A stretch of DNA of 36,529 bases from Synechococcus sp. UW140 (GCA_945861595.1 CAMAVE010000012.1:1-36529); one strand, 5' to 3'. Positions 21,615 through 30,700 are shown, numbered from the stretch's first letter. Numbers and translations are program-made. Notes: generated by a model not told the origin, from the letters alone.

Positions 21615-22309
21615 CCAGCCTCTTTCACGGCCCCGTTGATTTGTTGCGGCAGCGCCGCCTTGAGGTCGGCTTGCCCGGCGACCCCTCCAGAACCAAGCCG
21701 GCCTGGCAGTTGATCCTGTCGGGAGGCCTGTTGGGTGCTGCCCTGCTCTTGCCTGCCCTGGGATTGCAACTGGCCCTGGGCTATTGGGATTCCCAGGTCG
21801 CTACGCAACTGCAGACCCTGAATTCTTTGCCCTCCCGGGTTCACGCCATGGAAGATCAACTCAAGGGCGCCCTGGCTGGGGCCAAGACCCTGGAGGCGAG
21901 TAACCGGGGTCTGGCGAATGGACTGGCGACTGTGTCATCCGGTTCCGCCCTAGTCACCAACCTCTTCCAGCTTGCCCCCGGTGGGGTGGAGTTGAAGGAG
22001 GCCTCTGTCGTCGGACCTGTCCTTTCCTTGAAGGGTGCCGTCAATGATCCGGGTGCCTTTCAGCGCATCAATGCCTTGCAGCTGCAGATGGCTTATTCGC
22101 CCATGTTCCAACCGGATTCCGTCAAGGTTCTGAAGGTCAGCCGCGAAGCGAGCAAGGCTGGATTGGCCCCCGGCCAGGTCAGTTTTGAACTGGCCAGCAG
22201 CGTTAAGACCCTGGACCCCGTGGCCACGCTCAGGCAACTGCAACGGCTTGGGGCCAGCGGCATGGCCAGGCGTCTGGAGATCCTCCAGGCCGCTGGGGTG
22301 CTCCAATGA
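21611..22309 (+). CDS. pilN: Type IV pilus assembly protein PilN
   Basis: A 232-residue bitopic membrane protein. A short cytoplasmic tail (1-30) contains VDLLRQRRLEVGLP, in the place where PilN has its PilM-binding motif. A single membrane helix spans about 31-57. A coiled coil (QVATQLQTLNSLPSRVHAME) follows, then a periplasmic ferredoxin-like domain (LFQLAPGGVELKEAS, LSLKGAVNDPGAFQRIN). PilN and PilO form the ring between the inner membrane and the secretin. Both ends overlap the neighbours by ATGA, so the products are made in coupled fashion. Confidence 0.85.
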   Translation: MTSLFHGPVDLLRQRRLEVGLPGDPSRTKPAWQLILSGGLLGAALLLPALGLQLALGYWDSQVATQLQTLNSLPSRVHAMEDQLKGALAGAKTLEASNRGLANGLATVSSGSALVTNLFQLAPGGVELKEASVVGPVLSLKGAVNDPGAFQRINALQLQMAYSPMFQPDSVKVLKVSREASKAGLAPGQVSFELASSVKTLDPVATLRQLQRLGASGMARRLEILQAAGVLQ

Positions 22310-23034
22310 CCAACCTCCAGGCCCAGGAGCCCAAGACAAGGCTTCAGCTGTTATTGACGAGGGAGCGGGTGCTCTGGGGGGTGCCTGCCCTGGTGGGTGG
22401 TTTGGCGGCCCTCAGCACGGGTGTGTTTCTGGCTTTGCCCAGTTGGAACAAGCTTCAGGAGGATCAGGCCCAAGTGGCCCGGCTCACGGCCCTAGCCCAG
22501 AGCGTTCCCCAGTTTCGACGCAAGATCGAGCGGGCCGAGCGGCGCCAGCGCGATGCCCAGCTTCTGCAATCCAAGGTGATGTCGTTGATTGCCGGTAGTG
22601 GCGATATCTCCACTTTTATGGCCCAGATCGGGGCGGAGGCCAGCGACAGCGGCGTGCAATTGGATAGCTATGAGCCCAACCAAACGGCCGCTCCTGCCCC
22701 AGCCACCCCTACCCAGGCCGCGCCACCGCCAGCTGGTCAAAAAGCGCCCGAGGCTCCCGACCCCCTGTTGGCTCCGGGGTTGCAAAAAACCTCCCTACTG
22801 ATCACGGCCCATGGCCCAGCTCCCAACCTGTTGACCTTCCTGCGCCGGCTGGAAGCGCTGAGTTTGTTGGTGGTTCAGAGCGATCTCAGCCTTAAACAGG
22901 CGGTAGGGGCTACCCCAGCCGGCTCGAGCGCTGCTGTCGACCAGAACTCGACAACTCTCAAGCTCAATTTGACCCTTTATTCCAAACAGTCTCCCGTTTC
23001 CCCGCCTGCTTCTGCGAAACCAGCCAGGTCATGA
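22306..23034 (+). CDS. pilO: Type IV pilus assembly protein PilO
   Basis: A 242-residue bitopic protein with one membrane helix (about 24-46), a coiled coil (47-90; KLQEDQAQVARLTALAQSVP, then RRKIERAERRQRDAQLLQ) and a periplasmic domain (ISTFMAQIGAEASDSGVQLD, then LLTFLRRLEALSLLVVQSDL). A Pro/Ala-rich insert of about 30 residues (130-160) interrupts the domain. It pairs with PilN. Start codon overlaps the pilN stop. The next gene, pilQ, begins 71 bp later, and no separate pilP is present. Confidence 0.85.
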   Translation: MTNLQAQEPKTRLQLLLTRERVLWGVPALVGGLAALSTGVFLALPSWNKLQEDQAQVARLTALAQSVPQFRRKIERAERRQRDAQLLQSKVMSLIAGSGDISTFMAQIGAEASDSGVQLDSYEPNQTAAPAPATPTQAAPPPAGQKAPEAPDPLLAPGLQKTSLLITAHGPAPNLLTFLRRLEALSLLVVQSDLSLKQAVGATPAGSSAAVDQNSTTLKLNLTLYSKQSPVSPPASAKPARS

Positions 23035-23105
23035 ACTTGCCCTTGATGCCTGGCCGCCGCGGTTCCTTCCCCATACGCTGAATCTTCGCTGGTGGTGCTG
23101 CACGC

Positions 23106-25523
23106 GTGATTCAACGTCGTTCTGGGCGCTGGCTGAACTGGGTTAGGACAGCTGGCCTGTTTCCCACCCAGGCGCGGGGATCCTTGGCTGGTTTGCTGGT
23201 CACTGCGGTCACCCTGCCAATCACGGTCGTTCCTTTGCAGGCGGCTGGTTTTGGGCCAGGGGCCGCTGGATTAGGGGCTGCTCCCGGGCCCCTGGCCCAG
23301 GCAGCGCCAACCGGCCCCGTGACCGCTAGCCAGCCTGGGCCAGGGGCCCAGCCGGCTCCCCAGGGCGGAGTGTCCCTCGCGCTCACCTTGCGGCGCAGCG
23401 CGGGCGGGGTGGATGTGGTGATCGAGGGCACGGGGGCGACGCCGGTGTTGCAGCAGGGCCGAAATGGCAACAGCTGGGCCGGCCAACTGACCACATCCAG
23501 CCCCGCCGTGTTGCGCTACGGGGCCCAGAACCTCTCCCTGCCAGAGGCGGGGATCCAGTCGATCAGCCTGCAGGGCAGCGGATCGACCTATCAGATTCAG
23601 GTGGTTCCCCTGCCGGGCCTGCCGTTGGCCCGGCCCGTGATCGGCGCCGATGGCCGCAACCTGGTGATCAGCTTCAGCACCGTGCCCCAGCTCAGCAGCC
23701 AGAGCGCCCGGCCCGATCTGCGCACCCCCGGCACGGTGCCCCAGGCCACCTATGCCCCGGCCCTGCAGCCCCGGGCGGTGGCGCCCCCCTTGGGTGACAT
23801 GGCGGTGGGCAGCATGGTGTTGCGCAACCGTGGCTTCATCAATCTCAAGGGCGAGCCGGTGAGCATGACCGTGCGCAATGCGCCGGCTCGGGAAGTGTTG
23901 ATGGCCTTAGCTGAGCGTGGCGGCTATGGCTTTGTCTTTGTCAACGGCACCGATAGGGACGGCAAACCCCTCGATGCAGCCTTAACCCAGGGGGCGCCGG
24001 TTTCGATCTCCTTCCATGGCGAAAAGTTTTCTCGGGCCTTCAATTCCGTGCTGCTCAGTGCCGGGCTCCAGGCCAGGCTTGAAGGCAATCTGATTGTTGT
24101 TGGACCGAATGTGCTGGGTCAGAGCTTCGGCACCCAGCTTTCCAAGGTGTATCGGCTTAACCAGGCCTCAGCCAGCTCCGCCGCTGATTATCTCGCAAGC
24201 ATGGGGGCCTCGATCACGAAAGTCTCTGTGATCACCAACTCCACCCAGACCGGCACGGCCCAGGCCAGCCAGGTGGCCGGCGGCACGACCACCACCCAGA
24301 CTGAGACCCAGCGGATCTCCACCACTGAAACCTATGGGGCCGCCATAGGTCCCCTGAAGGGCCTCACCGGCACCACCGATTCCCGCCTGCAGACGATCAC
24401 CCTGGTCGGTGACCCCCTGGTGATTGCCGTGGCTGAGAATTATCTGCGGCAGCTGGATCTGCGCCAGCGCCAGGTGGCGTTATCGGTGAGGATTCTTGAT
24501 ATTAACTTGCAAAATGATCTTTCCATCAGCAATAGCTTTGCGTTTAGATATGGCAATAATTTTATAGTCAACGACAATGGCAGGTTGATCGGAGCCTGGG
24601 GGGATAGGCTTCCGCCGACAAGTGTTCAACCGGCGGGTCAATTTTCTACGCTTGCCGGTGGAGCCAGTGCTGCGAAACCTGAATACGCCCAGCTCAGCAC
24701 AACCAACCCAATCACTGGGGTCACAACTACAACCCTTGGGGTGCTGCCACCGCTTGCTCCTGCTCCCGTCAATCCAGGATCGGCGTATGATGTGAATTCA
24801 TTTTATAATCTTCTCAATGCTGCGATTACTTCATCGTCTACGAAGCTGCTCGCTTCGCCTACTTTGATATTGACGGATAATCCTGAGAGCATCACTGGAG
24901 GCGCTTCTGCTGGAGTCGGTTCTGTTCAGTCTGGTGGAGCTATTTTGGGTCAGGCTTCGATCGGCCGTGAACGTGCTAATGAATCGTTTGTTACTGTTGG
25001 CAATCAGGTGATTGTCAGCTATAGCGCGTCAAATTCAGGGGGATCTGGCACGGGTTCTAATGTGATAACCTGTACCCCATCTTTCGGAACTTCAGGTTTA
25101 GTATTTGGGGCCAGGGTCTTGAGGATTGATGACAATGGCTATGTAACGTTTAATCTTTCCCCTGCAATTTCGGCCACCACATCTACTCAAAATGTGGTCG
25201 GCTGTGGACCGATCAATATCCTCAGTGTAAGGCGCCTCGATAGTGGCTCGGTGCGGGTGCGCGACGGGCAAACCCTCATTCTAACTGGGGTGATTTCTGA
25301 CCTCAGCGCCCAAGTTTCTACCAAATGGCCAATTCTTGGGGATCTACCCCTTATCGGTCAGTTCTTTCGCAGTTCGGGGAGTACTCGAGAAAAGCGTGAA
25401 TTAGTGATCATGGTTACTCCTCGCATCATCAATGATACTGAAGGGGGTACTTATGGCTACGGTTTCCAGCCTGCCAGCACTGAGTCAAGGCAGATGATGG
25501 GGTCCAGTCAAGGCAGTCTTTGA
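23106..25523 (+). CDS. pilQ: Type IV pilus secretin PilQ
   Basis: An 805-residue outer-membrane secretin that lets the pilus (and DNA during competence) cross the outer membrane. Signal peptide about 1-47; Pro/Gly/Ala linker; AMIN domain about 89-192, which binds peptidoglycan; STN/N0 domain about 245-340 (GFVFVNGTDRDG, then ISFHGEKFSRAFNSVLLSAG); N1-like part; secretin domain about 456-790, with KLLASPTLILTDN, VRVRDGQTLILTGVISDLS, the WPILGDLPLIGQFFRSS motif and RELVIMVTPRII. The start is GTG. From about 24475 the DNA is clearly richer in A and T than the rest of the gene. The secretin domain also carries an unusually long Ser/Thr/Gly-rich section. Confidence 0.92.
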   Translation: MIQRRSGRWLNWVRTAGLFPTQARGSLAGLLVTAVTLPITVVPLQAAGFGPGAAGLGAAPGPLAQAAPTGPVTASQPGPGAQPAPQGGVSLALTLRRSAGGVDVVIEGTGATPVLQQGRNGNSWAGQLTTSSPAVLRYGAQNLSLPEAGIQSISLQGSGSTYQIQVVPLPGLPLARPVIGADGRNLVISFSTVPQLSSQSARPDLRTPGTVPQATYAPALQPRAVAPPLGDMAVGSMVLRNRGFINLKGEPVSMTVRNAPAREVLMALAERGGYGFVFVNGTDRDGKPLDAALTQGAPVSISFHGEKFSRAFNSVLLSAGLQARLEGNLIVVGPNVLGQSFGTQLSKVYRLNQASASSAADYLASMGASITKVSVITNSTQTGTAQASQVAGGTTTTQTETQRISTTETYGAAIGPLKGLTGTTDSRLQTITLVGDPLVIAVAENYLRQLDLRQRQVALSVRILDINLQNDLSISNSFAFRYGNNFIVNDNGRLIGAWGDRLPPTSVQPAGQFSTLAGGASAAKPEYAQLSTTNPITGVTTTTLGVLPPLAPAPVNPGSAYDVNSFYNLLNAAITSSSTKLLASPTLILTDNPESITGGASAGVGSVQSGGAILGQASIGRERANESFVTVGNQVIVSYSASNSGGSGTGSNVITCTPSFGTSGLVFGARVLRIDDNGYVTFNLSPAISATTSTQNVVGCGPINILSVRRLDSGSVRVRDGQTLILTGVISDLSAQVSTKWPILGDLPLIGQFFRSSGSTREKRELVIMVTPRIINDTEGGTYGYGFQPASTESRQMMGSSQGSL
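24475..25460 (+). other. Low-G+C block inside pilQ
   Basis: By hand count 24481-24540 has 21 G/C of 60, 24541-24600 has 26 and 25081-25140 has 28, while 23641-23700 in the first half of the same gene has 41. Third codon positions shift from mostly G/C to mixed. The block starts where the secretin domain starts (VALSVRILDINLQ) and ends near the stop codon. I read it as a transferred or recombined segment; relaxed codon choice is the alternative. Confidence 0.7.
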
Positions 25524-25617
25524 GCCTCGTTAAGTTGCTGCCTTAAGTCTTCGCACCTGGCCTTACCGCTAAGCACATGGACACTGCTTGGGTTTGGGGG
25601 AACTGGTGGGGCCTGGA

Positions 25618-26493
25618 TCAGAGTCCCATCGGCACAAGGGCCTTGGCCGCAAGGGGGGCCAGGAACTGGAAGGCGGCCAACGCGCCCCCCATCAGCTGGG
25701 AACCCATGCCGTTGCCTGATTGTTTCGGTGCTTTGGGATCGTCCAGCAACAGTTGGGATGCTTTCTTGAGTTGCTCGGCCTCAATTGGATCGCCCATGCG
25801 TGCATAAAGGACACTGGCGTAGTTGAAGTCCTGGGCGGCCAGGGAGGTTTTGCCCTGCTCGCTGCGGGCGATGCCGCGGGCGATCCAGCTGATCGCCGCA
25901 TCGGGTAGTTGGCGGATCGCTTCGCCGAAGAATTGTTCGGCCTGGGGATAGCGGCCCTGGTTGGCTTCGGCCACACCGGCGTTATGCAGGGCTGCGTAGC
26001 CCAGTTGGCTGGTGTCGAGGCCCCGGGCCTGCTGCCAGTGGCTCTGGGCCAGGCCCTGGCGATCGAGCAGGGCGCCGGTGAGATCGGACTCGCGTAGGTC
26101 CGTGCCCAGCAGGAGGGCGCCCCGCAGGTCGGCGCCCCGCAGGGAGGCTCCGGCCAGGCTGGTGAAGCTCAGGTCGGCGCCCGTGAGGTTGGCGCCTTCG
26201 AGTTGGGCGCCGCTGAGGTTGGCCCGCTGCAGCTTGGCCTGGCGCAGGTCGGCGTCGCGCAGGTCGGCATGGACCAGATCGGCATCCTGCAGGGCGCAGC
26301 GGGGACAGCCCCGGCGCTCGAGCAGGCGCAGCACCTGGGCAGGTTCGGCTGCTGAGGCAGGGGAGCCCGGCGTGGCGCTTGCCCCCAGCAGGCACCCCAG
26401 CAGGGCCGCCAAGATTTTGGGCCCCAGGGCCAGGGGCGCTTGAGCCAGGGGCTTTTGGCGGGGTGCCTGGTGCAGAAGGCGCGGCAGCGTCAT
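25618..26493 (-). CDS. Exported pentapeptide-repeat protein with TPR-like C terminus
   Basis: A 291-residue protein. Residues 1-48 look like a long signal peptide (hydrophobic ILAALLGCLLGASATPGSPA, then SAAEPAQ). A CPRC pair follows (RRGCPRCALQDADL), then about 16 pentapeptide repeats of the A(D/N)Lxx type at about 64-143, which form a right-handed beta-helix. Residues 165-245 contain TPR-like helices (AALHNAGVAEANQGRYPQAE, then IARGIARSEQGKTSLAAQDF). The C terminus is hydrophobic. The function is unknown; such proteins are frequent in cyanobacteria, some in the thylakoid lumen. The ATG at 26493 is chosen because the upstream 48 codons are Gly/Pro-rich and lack a signal-like feature. Confidence 0.75.
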   Translation of the reverse strand: MTLPRLLHQAPRQKPLAQAPLALGPKILAALLGCLLGASATPGSPASAAEPAQVLRLLERRGCPRCALQDADLVHADLRDADLRQAKLQRANLSGAQLEGANLTGADLSFTSLAGASLRGADLRGALLLGTDLRESDLTGALLDRQGLAQSHWQQARGLDTSQLGYAALHNAGVAEANQGRYPQAEQFFGEAIRQLPDAAISWIARGIARSEQGKTSLAAQDFNYASVLYARMGDPIEAEQLKKASQLLLDDPKAPKQSGNGMGSQLMGGALAAFQFLAPLAAKALVPMGL

Positions 26494-26868
26494 CGGGGCT
26501 CCGGCGGGTGGGGCCGTTGCCGTTCTACCGGCTTGCCCCCCTGGCAGCCCACCACCACCCCGGGCCGGCACTCCCTCATTAGGTCGTGTTGACCCATGAG
26601 GACGCCGTTGATTTGGGTGAAAACCTGGTGCAGGCAACCCATGGCCTGGGGCAATTCATTTCAAGCTAGGCAGGTTGCGGGTGCTGCTCCCCGGTCTTCG
26701 CCTGGGACTGGTCTGCTTCGCTGACTGGTTTGTGCCCATGGCTGGATTGAGTCGTTGACCGGGCTTGGCTCTGGCGCTGGGACTGGCTCCCTGGCCAGCT
26801 CCAAGATGGCGTTAGCAAATCGAGCTGGATCGGGGCCTGGAAGCGGGCCTGGGCCTTTGACTGGGGCG
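26494..26868. other. Divergent intergenic region of 375 bp
   Basis: This lies between the divergent pentapeptide and CobD-like genes. It has a small inverted repeat near 26577-26600 (TCAT..GGTC/GACC.ATGA) and GGTGAAAACC near 26616. In-frame TTG at 26755 and ATG at 26806 could extend the CobD-like protein, but the added residues are Gly/Ser/Pro-rich. I see no clear promoter or riboswitch. Nothing else could be identified. Confidence 0.4.
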
Positions 26869-27999
26869 ATGCAAGGGTTTCTCCCGGGCGCTGGGTCCAG
26901 CGCCGCCCCGCCCGCCCGCCATGGCGGCAACCTGGCCCAGGCGGCCGAGCAACTCAACTGCCGGCCTGGCCAGATCCTTGATGCCAGCGCCTCCCTGGTG
27001 CCCTTCGGCCCGCCCCTGGCCCTGCGGGCGGCCCTGCTGGCGGCGCCCCTGCGCCCCTACCCAGACCGGGACCACAACCGCCTGCGGCGCGCCCTGGCCC
27101 GCCACCACGGCCTCGATTCCGGGCAGGTTCTGCCCGGCAATGGTGCCGCCGAACTCTTTACCTGGGCGGCCCGGGACGCCGCCGCCACCGGCTGCAGCCT
27201 GCTACCCGCTCCGGGCTTCGCCGATTACCAGCGGGCCCTGGCCTGCTGGGGCGGCGCCTGGAGTCATTGGTCCCTGCCTTTGCGGTGGTCTGGCCCCGGC
27301 CCCCAGGCCTTCCCGCCCGGCCACGGGGAGGCTGGCCAGGAGGGCCTGGGGGCTGGGGCCCTCTGGATTACCAACCCCCACAACCCCACCGGCCAGCTCT
27401 GGAGCCGCGCCAGCCTCGAACCCCTGCTGGAGCGCTTCGCCCTCGTGATCTGCGATGAGGCCTTCCTATCCCTGGTGCCCGGCGGTGAGGCCCAATCCCT
27501 GATCCCCCTGGTGGCCCGCCATCCCAACCTGGTGGTGGTCCGCAGCCTCACCAAGCTGTTTGCCATCGCCGGCCTGCGTCTCGGCTACGCCGTGGCCGAT
27601 CCCCAGCGCCTGGCCCGCTGGGCTGCCTGGCGTGACCCCTGGCCCGTCAATAGCTTGGCCGGGGCCGTGGGTGAAATCGCCCTGGAGCAGGGGCGCTGGA
27701 TCCGCCGGGTGCAGACCTGGGTGGGTGCGGAGGGCCCCTGGCTGGGCCAACGGTTGGCCGAACTGCCGGGGCTGGTGCCCCAGCCTTCGGCGGCCAATTT
27801 CCTGCTGGTGCGCGGTGAGCGGGGGGGCCAGCCCTGGTCGTTGGAGCCCCTGCGGCTGGCCCTAGCGCACCGTCACCGGATCCTGCTGCGCGATTGCCGC
27901 TCCTTCAACGGACTCGATGCCAGCTGGCTGCGCCTTGGCCTCCAAGACCGCCGCGGTAACCGGAGGCTGCTGCGGGCCCTGCGGCAGGAACTGGGCTAG
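26869..27999 (+). CDS. PLP-dependent aminotransferase-fold enzyme, CobD (threonine-phosphate decarboxylase)-like
   Basis: A 376-residue fold-type I PLP enzyme. N-terminal ARHGGNLAQAAEQLNCRPGQ then LDASASLVPFGPP matches CobD-type enzymes (HGGN, D.S.N.NP-type substrate segment). PNPHNPTG-type motif is ITNPHNPTGQ, the aspartate pairing with the pyridine nitrogen is in VICDEAFLSL, and the PLP lysine is in RSLTKLFAIAGLRLGY. The final RILLRDCRSFNGLDASWLRL is typical of CobD and HisC. CobD makes aminopropanol phosphate for the cobamide nucleotide loop; picocyanobacteria make pseudocobalamin, so the role fits. A histidinol-phosphate aminotransferase-like activity cannot be excluded. It ends 21 bp from convergent murG. 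Confidence 0.8.
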   Translation: MQGFLPGAGSSAAPPARHGGNLAQAAEQLNCRPGQILDASASLVPFGPPLALRAALLAAPLRPYPDRDHNRLRRALARHHGLDSGQVLPGNGAAELFTWAARDAAATGCSLLPAPGFADYQRALACWGGAWSHWSLPLRWSGPGPQAFPPGHGEAGQEGLGAGALWITNPHNPTGQLWSRASLEPLLERFALVICDEAFLSLVPGGEAQSLIPLVARHPNLVVVRSLTKLFAIAGLRLGYAVADPQRLARWAAWRDPWPVNSLAGAVGEIALEQGRWIRRVQTWVGAEGPWLGQRLAELPGLVPQPSAANFLLVRGERGGQPWSLEPLRLALAHRHRILLRDCRSFNGLDASWLRLGLQDRRGNRRLLRALRQELG

Positions 28000-28020
28000 G
28001 GCCCGATGCCCTGCCTGCGA

Positions 28021-29139
28021 TCAATCCCTGGCCCTAACCAGCCCTTGGAGGAGCTGGGCCAGGTGCCGGTCGGCGTCCCGCTGGGCCAGGCGCCCCATGC
28101 CCCGCCGCAGCTCCAGCAGGGGATCGAGGCTGCGCCCCCCGCCCGCCGGTTCTCCGCCCGCTTCCACCCGCCGTAGCCGGGGACCGAGCAGGCGCCAGAT
28201 CGCCCGCTCCAGGGGCGGCTCGCCCGGGGGATGTTGCAACACAATCACCGCCGCCCCAACCGCAGCGGCCGCGGCGGCGTTGGCCTCCTGGTGGCCGTCG
28301 GCCGCGGCGGGGAAGGGCACCAGGATGGCCGGGGTGCCACCCACGGCCAGTTCGCTGAGGCTGCCGGCCCCGGCGCGGCTGATCACCAGGTCGACGTGTT
28401 GCAGCAGGCCCGCCATGTCATGGCTGAAGGCCAAATCGACGTAGGCCGGATGCTGGACCTGGCCTGAGGCGCCATCGTTGCTGCCCCTGAGGTGCACCAC
28501 CCGGCAGCCGGCCGCCAGGAGGCGGGGCAGCAGGGGACGCACCATGCGGTTGAGTCCGACCGCCCCCTGGCTACCCCCCATCACCAGCAGTAGGGGCCCC
28601 TCGCCGGCGGGTACCCAGGCCGGCAAGGGGGCGGGCTCCAGAAAGGCCTGCCGCACCGGGGTGCCAGTGACGACTGGCTGGCAGCCCCGCAGTTGGCTGG
28701 CGGCCTGGGGCAGGCCCAGGGCCACCTGGCCGCAGAGCCGCCCCAGCAGCCGGGTCACCCGGCCTGGCATGGCGTTGGAGTCGTGCAACACCACGGGAAC
28801 CCCGCACCAGCGGGCCGCCAGGATCGCCGGGGCGGCGATGTAGCCGCCGGTGCTGAACACCAGATCCACCCCTTCACGGCGGATCAGGCGGCGCACCGTG
28901 CCGGTGGCGGCGAGCAGGCGCAGCAGTTGCCACAGTTTTTTCAGACCGCGGCCCTGGAGGCCGCCGGCCCGAATCGTGTGCAGGGGAAAGCGGTTGGGCA
29001 CCAGCTCCCGTTCGAGCCGGTCCGGCACCCCCAGCCAATGGATCGACCAGTCCGTCGGCAGGGCCTCGGCCACGGCCAGGGCGGGGAACAGGTGACCCCC
29101 GGTTCCGCTGGCGGCAATCAGGAGCCGAGTCATGGACAT
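28021..29139 (-). CDS. murG: Undecaprenyl-PP-MurNAc-pentapeptide GlcNAc transferase MurG
   Basis: A 372-residue GT28 glycosyltransferase that makes lipid II on the inner face of the plasma membrane. N-terminal glycine loop [18 protein letters not shown]; second loop [30 protein letters not shown]; inter-domain [12 protein letters not shown]; and the C-terminal UDP-GlcNAc site [20 protein letters not shown] then [14 protein letters not shown]. All are MurG hallmarks. Two in-frame ATG codons (29139 and 29133) could start it. The last 40 residues, after the family core, are Gly/Arg-rich. No other mur gene is next to it. Confidence 0.95.
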   Translation of the reverse strand: MSMTRLLIAASGTGGHLFPALAVAEALPTDWSIHWLGVPDRLERELVPNRFPLHTIRAGGLQGRGLKKLWQLLRLLAATGTVRRLIRREGVDLVFSTGGYIAAPAILAARWCGVPVVLHDSNAMPGRVTRLLGRLCGQVALGLPQAASQLRGCQPVVTGTPVRQAFLEPAPLPAWVPAGEGPLLLVMGGSQGAVGLNRMVRPLLPRLLAAGCRVVHLRGSNDGASGQVQHPAYVDLAFSHDMAGLLQHVDLVISRAGAGSLSELAVGGTPAILVPFPAAADGHQEANAAAAAAVGAAVIVLQHPPGEPPLERAIWRLLGPRLRRVEAGGEPAGGGRSLDPLLELRRGMGRLAQRDADRHLAQLLQGLVRARD

Positions 29140-29204
29140 CTGCAGCGGTGCCTGGCGCCCGAGCTGGGCGGCCCTAACTTAAAAGCTGGCCTGTGTGCTC
29201 GTTC

Positions 29205-29942
29205 ATGTCCCCGCTCCGCCCGCTCCTGCCAGCGTTGATGGCGATGGCTTGCCTGCTGGTTGGGGCACCCCTGCGGGCGGCCCCCTCGCCGGCGGCCCTA
29301 GAGGCCGCCCTCAACGACCCAGGGCCCACCAGCTTGGCCGCAGTGTTTGAGCCCGGTCCTGGTTTCGCCCTGACCGAGCTCGAGGCTCGCCGCGCCGCCC
29401 TGCGCGAGCGCTTCCCCGACCTGCGCTGGCAGGTGGCGAGTGGCACCCCCTTGAACGACGGCAGGCCCACCCTGGAGATCACGGTGCGCGGCAGCCGTCA
29501 GGAGGGACCGACCCGCTATCGCATGGTGGCCAATGAACTCGTGGCGCTGCAGAGCCGTGGCGATCGCTTCAACGGCCAGGACGTCATCCGCGAAAGCTCC
29601 CTGGTGCGCAGCGGCTCCAAGGATCTGGCCGTGACCCTGCTGGTGCCCGATGCGGTGCTGACCGGCCAGCGCTACGACCTCGATGTGGTTGTTGATGAGC
29701 CCCTCGATGGGGCGGTCCTGGCCGGAGCCGTGGCGGCGGTGACCCCACGCCAGCTGGCCCAGTCCGCCATGCCCGAACTTCAGCTCGAGGCCCTCGGTGG
29801 CGGCGGCATCTTTAAGACGGTGCAGGCCCCCAGTGATCCCGGCTCCCAAACCTGGGCGGTGCTGCTGGTCCATCCCGATGGCATCGTCACCGCCACGAAG
29901 CGGGTGAGGGTGGTGGCAGACAAGGCAGCCCTAGCTCCCTGA
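29205..29942 (+). CDS. Exported protein of unknown function
   Basis: A 245-residue protein with a clear signal peptide (MSPLRPLLPALMAMACLLVG, cleavage probably after APLRA). The mature part is a mixed alpha/beta domain: ALTELEARRAALRERFPDLR, then RPTLEITVRGSRQEGPTRYR, GDRFNGQDVIRESSLVRSG and later RYDLDVVVDEPLDGAVLAGA. I do not recognise a named family; it looks like a two-domain periplasmic protein with a beta-sandwich second half. ATG at 29205 is preferred to a GTG four codons upstream because it gives the signal peptide directly. It is divergent from murG with a short gap. Confidence 0.7.
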   Translation: MSPLRPLLPALMAMACLLVGAPLRAAPSPAALEAALNDPGPTSLAAVFEPGPGFALTELEARRAALRERFPDLRWQVASGTPLNDGRPTLEITVRGSRQEGPTRYRMVANELVALQSRGDRFNGQDVIRESSLVRSGSKDLAVTLLVPDAVLTGQRYDLDVVVDEPLDGAVLAGAVAAVTPRQLAQSAMPELQLEALGGGGIFKTVQAPSDPGSQTWAVLLVHPDGIVTATKRVRVVADKAALAP

Positions 29943-29953
29943 GCCGGTCCCCC

Positions 29954-30013
29954 CAGCCGAGCCGAGCCCCAGCCCAACCGAGCCCCAGCCGAGCCCCAGC
30001 CGAGCCTGAGCCC
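29954..30013 (+). repeat. Short direct repeats, CGAGCCCCAGCC
   Basis: Three exact copies of CGAGCCCCAGCC begin at 29963, 29979 and 29990, with partial copies on each side (GAGCCGAGCC and CGAGCCTGAGCC). It lies between the two exported-protein genes. The rest of this 239-bp gap contains GC-rich inverted segments and no coding-like frame. Confidence 0.75.
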
Positions 30014-30181
30014 CCTGGCCCGTGGGGCCCCGGATCCCCAGGCCCGCAGCGGCCGCTGCATCCAGCGCAGCGCTGGCCTGGTGGAGTCCGATTCCGTCAC
30101 AGCTTGGTGGCCGCCCAGTCACATCTGCAGCGGCAGCCGTGGTCAGGATGACGAAGTCTCCCTTGCTTGCCAGCTCCTCCC

Positions 30182-30700
30182 ATGGCTCCCCAATCGTCCC
30201 GTCGTGTCCTGCCCCTGGCCCTGGTCGCCCTGCTCAGTTCGCCCCTGGCGGTGATCGCCCAAACCAGTGGGCCACCCCCGGGCGATGACCCGGGTCGCGG
30301 CGAGCGCCGCCATCTGCCCCAGGGACCATCCAAAGAGGCCCGTGAAGCCAATCTCAAGCGGGAGGCCCAAGCCATGGCCAAGCTCAGCGTGGCCCAGCGC
30401 AAGGCCTATTTCCAGGCCCGTCAAGACGTGCAGCGCCAGCTGTTCAACAAGCGCCTTGTCGACCTGAAGCGTTTTGGCCAGTGCTACGAGCAGGCCACCA
30501 CCTTGACGGCGATTCAGGCCTGCCAGCAGCTGGAGCGCACCATCTGGAAGCAGGACCGCCGCCAGACGATGGAGCAGGTGCTCAAGATCCGCCAGCGCTT
30601 TGGTTTCCCCGCCCTCACCCCGCCGCCAGGACGGGGTCCGGACGGTGGCTGGAAACCCCCTCACAAGGATCTGGAAGGCCCGCCTGCTGGGGTCCTCTGA
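30182..30700 (+). CDS. Small exported basic helical protein of unknown function
   Basis: A 172-residue protein. The first 26 residues are a signal peptide (SSRRVLPLALVALLSSPLAV, cleavage near VIAQ). The mature part begins Pro/Gly/Asp-rich (GPPPGDDPGRGE), then becomes a basic, Gln-rich helical bundle (RKAYFQARQDVQRQLFNKRL, then FGQCYEQATTLTAIQACQQL and RTIWKQDRRQTMEQVLKIRQ) with two cysteines about 15 residues apart, and ends Pro/Gly-rich. I do not recognise it. It is reminiscent of small periplasmic adaptor or Spy-like proteins only in being a helical, exported, basic bundle; I make no functional claim. Confidence 0.7.
   Translation: MAPQSSRRVLPLALVALLSSPLAVIAQTSGPPPGDDPGRGERRHLPQGPSKEAREANLKREAQAMAKLSVAQRKAYFQARQDVQRQLFNKRLVDLKRFGQCYEQATTLTAIQACQQLERTIWKQDRRQTMEQVLKIRQRFGFPALTPPPGRGPDGGWKPPHKDLEGPPAGVL

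Noticed and set aside
26590-26760. Possible cobalamin riboswitch upstream of the CobD-like gene
   Set aside because: GGTGAAAACC near 26616 and a CTGGGACTGGTCTGC stretch near 26705 recall parts of a B12 leader, but the GCCACTG element and a proper B12 box are missing.
29163-29482. Minus-strand frame opposite the exported protein at 29205
   Set aside because: The Arg/Ser/Ala-rich product has no motif, while the plus strand encodes a signal peptide and a folded domain.
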